Shown here: positions 59,880-64,000 of the stretch, piece after piece
How the letters are laid out: every line of letters starts with the position of its first letter
Position numbering within the stretch: the first letter of the stretch is position 1
Source: Dactylonectria macrodidyma
Taxonomy: Eukaryota > Ascomycota > Sordariomycetes > Hypocreales > Nectriaceae
Length of the DNA: 64,000 nt
Direction of reading: 5' to 3'
NCBI GenBank assembly: GCA_020744425.1
Contig: JAGMUV010000027.1
Span: 496,001-560,000, forward strand
Notes under the pieces: generated by a model
The model's input: the letters and a program-made list of their open reading frames with translations, nothing else
Database searches by the model: none
What the model was told of the DNA's origin: nothing
Made by a program: the position numbers and the translations under genes

Positions 59880-60108
59880 TGTCGGAAAGCTAGCGTGGCA
59901 CTCTGATGATGTCAATCGTGTGTATTATATGTGTATATCCGTTCTCCTCCTCTCTTCTTGTTCTGAGGTATCAGAGCAAGCTTTATATACCCATTCTGTG
60001 CTGTGTAGAATCAGCTAGAAGCTGATTCCTAAGCCTTGTGGCAAAATGCTAGGCAACTGATCACATGGCCCACCCGGTCTGATGCCAGGTGCATGGTCCA
60101 ATCTAACA
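59880..60108 (-). repeat. Solo copia-type LTR inside hAT-3
   Basis: 229 bp with TG...CA ends and a perfect target duplication GTACA (59875-59879, 60109-60113). Its sense start, TGTTAGATTGGACC, matches the start of the copia-1 LTR, and a TATATAAAGC box is present on the minus strand. It probably arose by LTR-LTR recombination. Confidence 0.9.
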
Positions 60109-60113
60109 GTACA

Positions 60114-60473
60114 AAAACTCCGCCGGTCATGAATACGCTTGCCAACTCCGTTTCTCTGTTACAAACGAAAGCTCGGAATCGCCTTACACCCATGCACGCT
60201 GATATGCAGGCATTCATTTTTATGAATGACCGCGTATTAGATCGCCTTAAGGATCAGAAGTACACCCATAAAAAGCGCTGGGCGGATCTTGAGGAGAAGG
60301 ACTGGCTAGAACTCGAAGATTCATATCTCGAGTTATTTGTAAATGCGCAGGGCAAGAAGGTCTGGATGGATGGTGTGATGGCCTCCACCAGTGGAGATTT
60401 TGAGTGGGAGGGTGTATTACAGTCGACGGGTGATATATTGGGGGTTGGCTCTGAGGTGGAGACAGAGGTTTGA
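60114..60473 (+). pseudogene. hAT dimerisation-domain fragment in hAT-3
   Basis: Open frame encoding LLQTKARNRLTPMHADMQAF followed by an acidic helical tail (WADLEEKDWLELEDSYLEL). The spacing resembles the C-terminal end of hAT transposases (RNRL then a hydrophobic helix). No catalytic part is left. Confidence 0.4.
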
Positions 60474-61050
60474 GGCTTGAATGGCAGAAGACGAGGACCG
60501 TGAGAAGCCTACTAAGTTACCAGTATTACCTAAAAAGGACGGGGGAAATTTGTATGGTACATATTTGTACGTACAATAAAGTTGTACGTACGTACAGCGG
60601 CTAAAATACAGTACGTACGTACGTACGTGTACAAGAAATTGCATCACTAAAGAAGAGGAAGGCGGTGCCGAATCCTAACAAACGTTTTATGGCTCTTGGT
60701 GAGACTCTAGCTGGTGGAGAAGCCATATCCGAAGAGGAGACTCAAAATATGCCTGTTGTGGTGGAAGGTGGCTGTTCAGGCGAGCCGGAGTCAGAATCGG
60801 AGGCTGCCTCGGTCATTGAAGTCGGAGAGGAAACCATACCCCATCAACCAACCACGCGATCAGGACGGGTTATCAAAAGACCCAGGATTCAATAGATATG
60901 TGCATTTATTATTTATAAAACGAAAATTTTTGCGCATATCTATCATTTTGGTCAAGTTCTGTGTAAGTAAATTTGCTGATTTTTGGTGGTGCTTTTTTTT
61001 TTTTGCGTGGCGAAAGGGTGGTGGTGTCGAAAGGGTGGTTGTGCATGGTA

Positions 61051-63604
61051 TTTGCGTTTGCGAATTGCTCTTGTGAAGCTTGAGCTGAAAGCAGGTTTGT
61101 CCGAAGTAGATCAGTGATTTCTTGCATCTTGGCGGCAAAGTCGTTGCCCTCGTTGCAGCGTTCTGCCAGGTCTTTGGATGCTGCGCGTGGTATTGCTCGA
61201 GGGGGGCCAAAACTCATTCGAGGGTGGTAGCCTGTGTTCGCAAAAAAGGGGGACATTCCAGTTGAATCGTTGACAACGTTGCGGGCTGCGAATTCGGCCA
61301 ATGGGTGCCACTCATCCCAATCGTCTTGAGCGAAGCTGACGTACTGGCGAAGATATTGCTCAAGGAATGAGTTGGCAATTTCCGTCTGGCCGTCGGTTTC
61401 TGGGTGATAGGCTGTAGAGAGGCTAATGTTGGTCTGTAAGCGATGGCACACTGCTTTCAAGAATTCCGAGACGAAGAGTGGTCCTCTATCGGAGACAATT
61501 GAGTCGGGTAGTCCATGGAGTTTCCATACATCTCGTACGAAGAGCATTGCTAAGTCGTGTGCTTTCATGTCGGTCTTGCAAGGCGTGAAATGCCTGTCCT
61601 TTGACAGCCTATCAACTACGACCATAATTGCGTTGAATCCACGGGCCGTAGGTTGAATGGGGCCAATGAAGTCAACCGATAGGTCTCTCCATCTTTGCAG
61701 GGGAATTGGGAGAGGTTTCAGCGTCCCCTGATACCGTAACTGGGAGGATTTGTTTCTCAGACATCCGTGGCAATTGCGTGTGAATAGTTTCGTATCGGCG
61801 CTGAGCTTTGGCCACCAATAGGAGCGTGAGATGAGTTCGTATAGCTTGTTTTTTCCGGGGTGGCCTGATTCGACGCTGTCGTGGGCGAGTTGGGTGAGAA
61901 GAGTCCGTAATTCGCCCTCGGGTACGTATAGTCTCTCTCGGAAATATAATCGGCCTTCGTGTATCGCGCATTCCGATAGGGAAACTTCCCTTGAGTGAGG
62001 GATGCCATGGGGTTTGAGCATCTCGTCCCTGATTTTCATCCACCATTCGTCATCTTCGTAACCCTTCTCGAGGAGTCTCGTGATCTTGTGGTCGATTGGT
62101 TCTGGTTGGATTTCGTCGAGAATAGCGGGGCAGAGCGCAATATCTTGTTCCCAGCAGAGATTTGCAAAGAGCTCTGAGAGCTCGGGGTCGAGCTTCATCT
62201 GTTCTTGTACGGAACGGTCAATGTTGTGAGGTTTAAGCAGGGATTGTTGTTGGTACTGGATGCGGTCGTCATTTTCGTCTTTTGGCAAGTCTTGCGATCT
62301 CCGTGTAAGTGAGTCAGGTTTTCCATTCTCTTTCCCTGGTATCGACTTGATAGCGAATTGGAATTGCGACAGGAATTCGCTCCACCTGACTTGACGTCTT
62401 GAAAGTTGCTTGGTCGTCATGAAATATCGAAGGTTGGCATGGTCGGTAATAACTGTGATCGGGTGGTGTGTGCCTTGAAGTTCGGGTCTCCAGCATTCAA
62501 AGCAGCGTACAATAGCTAAAAGTTCTTTATCGTAGATCTCATAGTTGCACTCGGCGGGGTCGTACTTTTTGGACATGAAAGCCACTGGGTGTAGTACTCC
62601 CTGATCGTCTTCCTGGGAGAGGATACCTGAGGACACGAAATCGGAGGCGTCGCATTCTACAAATACTTCTCTTGTAGGGTCAAAGTGTCTGAGGATTGGG
62701 GCCGAAGTGAAACTGTTTTTGAGCATATCGAATGCCTCTTGGCAAGACCGAGTCCAGTTCCACTTGGTGAGCTTCCGCGTCAAGGCAACAAGTGGTCGTA
62801 CGATGCGTGAAAATCCTCTGATGAATCGTCTGTAAAAATTCGAGAAACCCAAGAAGGCTTGGACATCTTTTACGTTGATAGGGGCTTCCCAGTTAACGAT
62901 ACAGTCGACTTTTTCTGGGTCCATTTGTACTCCAGTGGTTGAGATAACCATCCCCAGATATTTCACTTCGGTCGTCTCGAATTCGCATTTCTTGACGTCA
63001 AGTTGTAAGCCTGCAGCTTCGAGTGCTTGAAGTACTGATTTGAAGTGGAGTCTTTGGGAGGCGAGGTCATTCGAATAGATGAGAATGTCGTCGATGTAGG
63101 CGGTGCAATATCTGTCGAGGAATGGGCGTAAGACTTCGTTGATTCGAGCTTGAAAAGTAGCTGGGGCGTTTGATAGTCCAAAAGGCATCACCATGCTCTC
63201 GAAGAGGCCGTATCTTGTATTGAATGCCGTCATCCACTCCTGACCCTCCTTGATGCATATTCGATTAAACGCTGAGATGACATCGAGTTTGGTGAAATAT
63301 TTGGCTTGGCTTAGCTGGGAAAGGGTCTCCTGGATTAATGGCAGTGGGTATCGGTTCTTGATGGTTATGGCATTAAGCGCTCGGTAGTCTACGCAAAAGC
63401 GAAGGCCCCCTCCTGGTTTCTTCGCAAATAACACTGGCGAGGCTGCTGGTGAGGTGCTAGCGCGTATAAAACCCTTGTCAAGATTTTCCTGAAGGAATTT
63501 CCTGAGGACGACAAGTTCGTCTTCGGACATCCCGTAGAGAGGTCCATGGGGTGGGGTTGTGCCAGGTTGAAGTTCGATTTCGTGGTCGCAGTCTCGGTGG
63601 GGGG
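61051..63604 (-). pseudogene. gypsy-3 Pol: RT, RNase H and integrase core
   Basis: From MSEDELVVLRKFL near 63530 the frame is open to pogo-2. RT (VDYRALNAITIKNRYPLPL, FDRICIKEG-like block, catalytic YIDD near 63090), RNase H (ECDASDF, YDKELLAIV, TDHANLRYF), HHCC (GHPGKNKLYELIS ... CHGC) and the integrase DDE core (VDFIGPI, SDRGPLF, DGQTEIAN) are all present. The integrase C-terminal domain and any chromodomain are replaced by the pogo-2 end, so the protein is incomplete. Upstream continuity is broken by a one-base shift in a C7 run (plus 63599-63605). Confidence 0.85.
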
Positions 63605-64000
63605 GAGTTTATCTGCCTCTGATCGGTCAAAGACTTTGAGAAATTCGTGGTAGTGACGGGGAACTTTTGATGTAGGATCGATGAAGGTTTTTGGTTCAAG
63701 GGCTTTGCGTATATCTTCGAGTGATGCTCCTGACAGGTACATGTCGGCAGCCATTTTTCGGGTTCGAAGGTCTTGTCGGTTCTGGCATTGAGGGGGGGAG
63801 TGGTTATCTTGAAATCGGAGCTCTCGCTCCATCTTTTGCGTGTTGCTGAGTGCGGAATCGAATCGGGGTGTTCTGGCTTCTGCAAATGTGGACACTTCGG
63901 TGATCACGCCGAGTTCCGCCAGTCTTCTGTCTATATCGTAAAGCGACAGTGAGAATATAGCCACATCACGCTTTTCAGCTAAGAAATGAAACGCGGCTGC
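63389..64000 (-). pseudogene. gypsy-3 pre-RT segment
   Basis: Open from the window edge in the sense of the element: the residues FHFLAEKRDVAIFSLSLYDI belong to the segment between protease and RT. The segment KVPRHYHEFLKVFDRSEADK is the standard lead-in to RT. After KLPP the frame slips; eight rather than seven C residues would restore the join to the RT frame. Protease and Gag would lie right of the window. Confidence 0.7.

Larger units (their letters stand above)
59729..60649 (+). mobile_element. hAT-3: short hAT inside pogo-2
   Basis: 921 bp (692 bp without the solo LTR it contains). Ends are TAGTGATG and CATCACTA, with an exact 8-bp target duplication AAGAAGAG (59721-59728, 60650-60657). 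Both subterminal regions carry repeated GTACGTAC motifs. Confidence 0.9.
55244..60895 (+). pseudogene. Pogo transposase split by two hAT insertions (pogo-2)
   Basis: Coding starts at ATG 55244 (MPISRLRWEYTEDDMVEAIL), breaks at 55315 for hAT-2, and resumes in frame at 58269 with the rest of the HTH (FSPSQAAQRRGVPRGTLIDR). Then come the CENP-B-type domain (WVTRFINRRTDLKTKMGRRQ) and the DDE domain (VDEGGIM, LDGHGSHA, PLDNGVF). Introns are inferred at 58738-58787 and 59129-59168. After a C-terminal helix (LEEELARLKRGKK) the gene is broken at 59728 by hAT-3 and ends in frame from 60658 to 60895 (KAVPNPNKRFMALGET, PHQPTTRSGR). Apart from the insertions I see no stop or frameshift, so the gene was intact when hit. 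Confidence 0.85.
54947..61048 (+). mobile_element. pogo-2: Pogo/Fot1 transposon carrying nested insertions
   Basis: Outer ends are imperfect inverted repeats of about 90 bp (54947-55040 and about 60958-61048), starting CCATGCACCACC and CCATGCACAACC, each with two CACCCTTTCG motifs and an A12 tract, flanked by TA. Removing hAT-2 and hAT-3 with one copy of each target duplicate leaves about 2.2 kb, normal for the family, and an uninterrupted transposase gene. Confidence 0.85.
61051..64000 (-). mobile_element. gypsy-3: Ty3/gypsy element, truncated on both sides
   Basis: Pol sequence of a third gypsy family on the minus strand. It enters from the right edge and stops at the TA target site of pogo-2; no gypsy sequence continues on the other side of pogo-2. 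No LTR is visible. Confidence 0.9.

Noticed and set aside
1..64000. CRISPR array, rRNA, tRNA genes or bacterial operons
   Set aside because: No regularly spaced repeats with unique spacers, no rRNA-like stretch, and the only tRNA-like matches are retroelement primer-binding sites. Introns and gene families are eukaryotic.

Overview
The window is a transposon-dense stretch of a filamentous ascomycete (Pezizomycotina) genome. The signs are short GT-AG introns of 40-60 nt, Zn2Cys6, RBR, F-box, NACHT and expanded kinase-like genes typical of these fungi, Pogo/Fot1, hAT, Helitron and Tad-like LINE families, Ty1/copia and Ty3/gypsy elements, and TpA-rich relics that look mutated by RIP. No rRNA, tRNA or CRISPR array was seen.

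Layout. 1-2591: the 5' part of an AT-rich but open Ty1/copia element (minus), running off the left edge. 3012-7886: gypsy-1, a Ty3/gypsy element with gag, protease and integrase-chromodomain but no reverse transcriptase. 7887-9509 and 17628-17876: one RIP-like Helitron relic, split by gypsy-2 (9510-17622), an 8.1-kb chromovirus with apparently identical LTRs, a canonical -1 slippery site and an extra antisense Zn2Cys6/coiled-coil gene. 17879-19737: intact Pogo/Fot1 transposon. 19842-23606: scrambled Helitron pieces. 23732-27240: gypsy-1 LTR scrap and a 5'-truncated Tad-like LINE. 27247-32813: solo LTR plus a complete Ty1/copia element (copia-2) whose gag and pol are in one frame separated by a UGA in readthrough context.

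32990-50450 is the host-like part: a cysteine-rich gene split by a 1.3-kb hAT, a decayed kinase-like gene, an F-box fragment, a 280-aa unknown gene, another Helitron relic, a tail-to-tail pair of RBR ubiquitin-ligase genes (one broken, one intact), a short Zn2Cys6 gene, a NACHT pseudogene and a MITE. 50978-54868 is a single-exon 1296-aa chromodomain protein. 54947-61048 is a second Pogo element carrying two hAT insertions, one of which carries a solo copia LTR. 61051-64000 is a third gypsy element (minus), cut at the Pogo terminus and running off the right edge.

Intact host-type genes are few: the 280-aa gene, RBR2, the short Zn2Cys6 gene and the chromodomain protein. Most other host-type genes carry insertions, frameshifts or nonsense codons. 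Nested exact target-site duplications give a relative order of insertions. All calls come from reading sequence and recalled family motifs; no database search was run.
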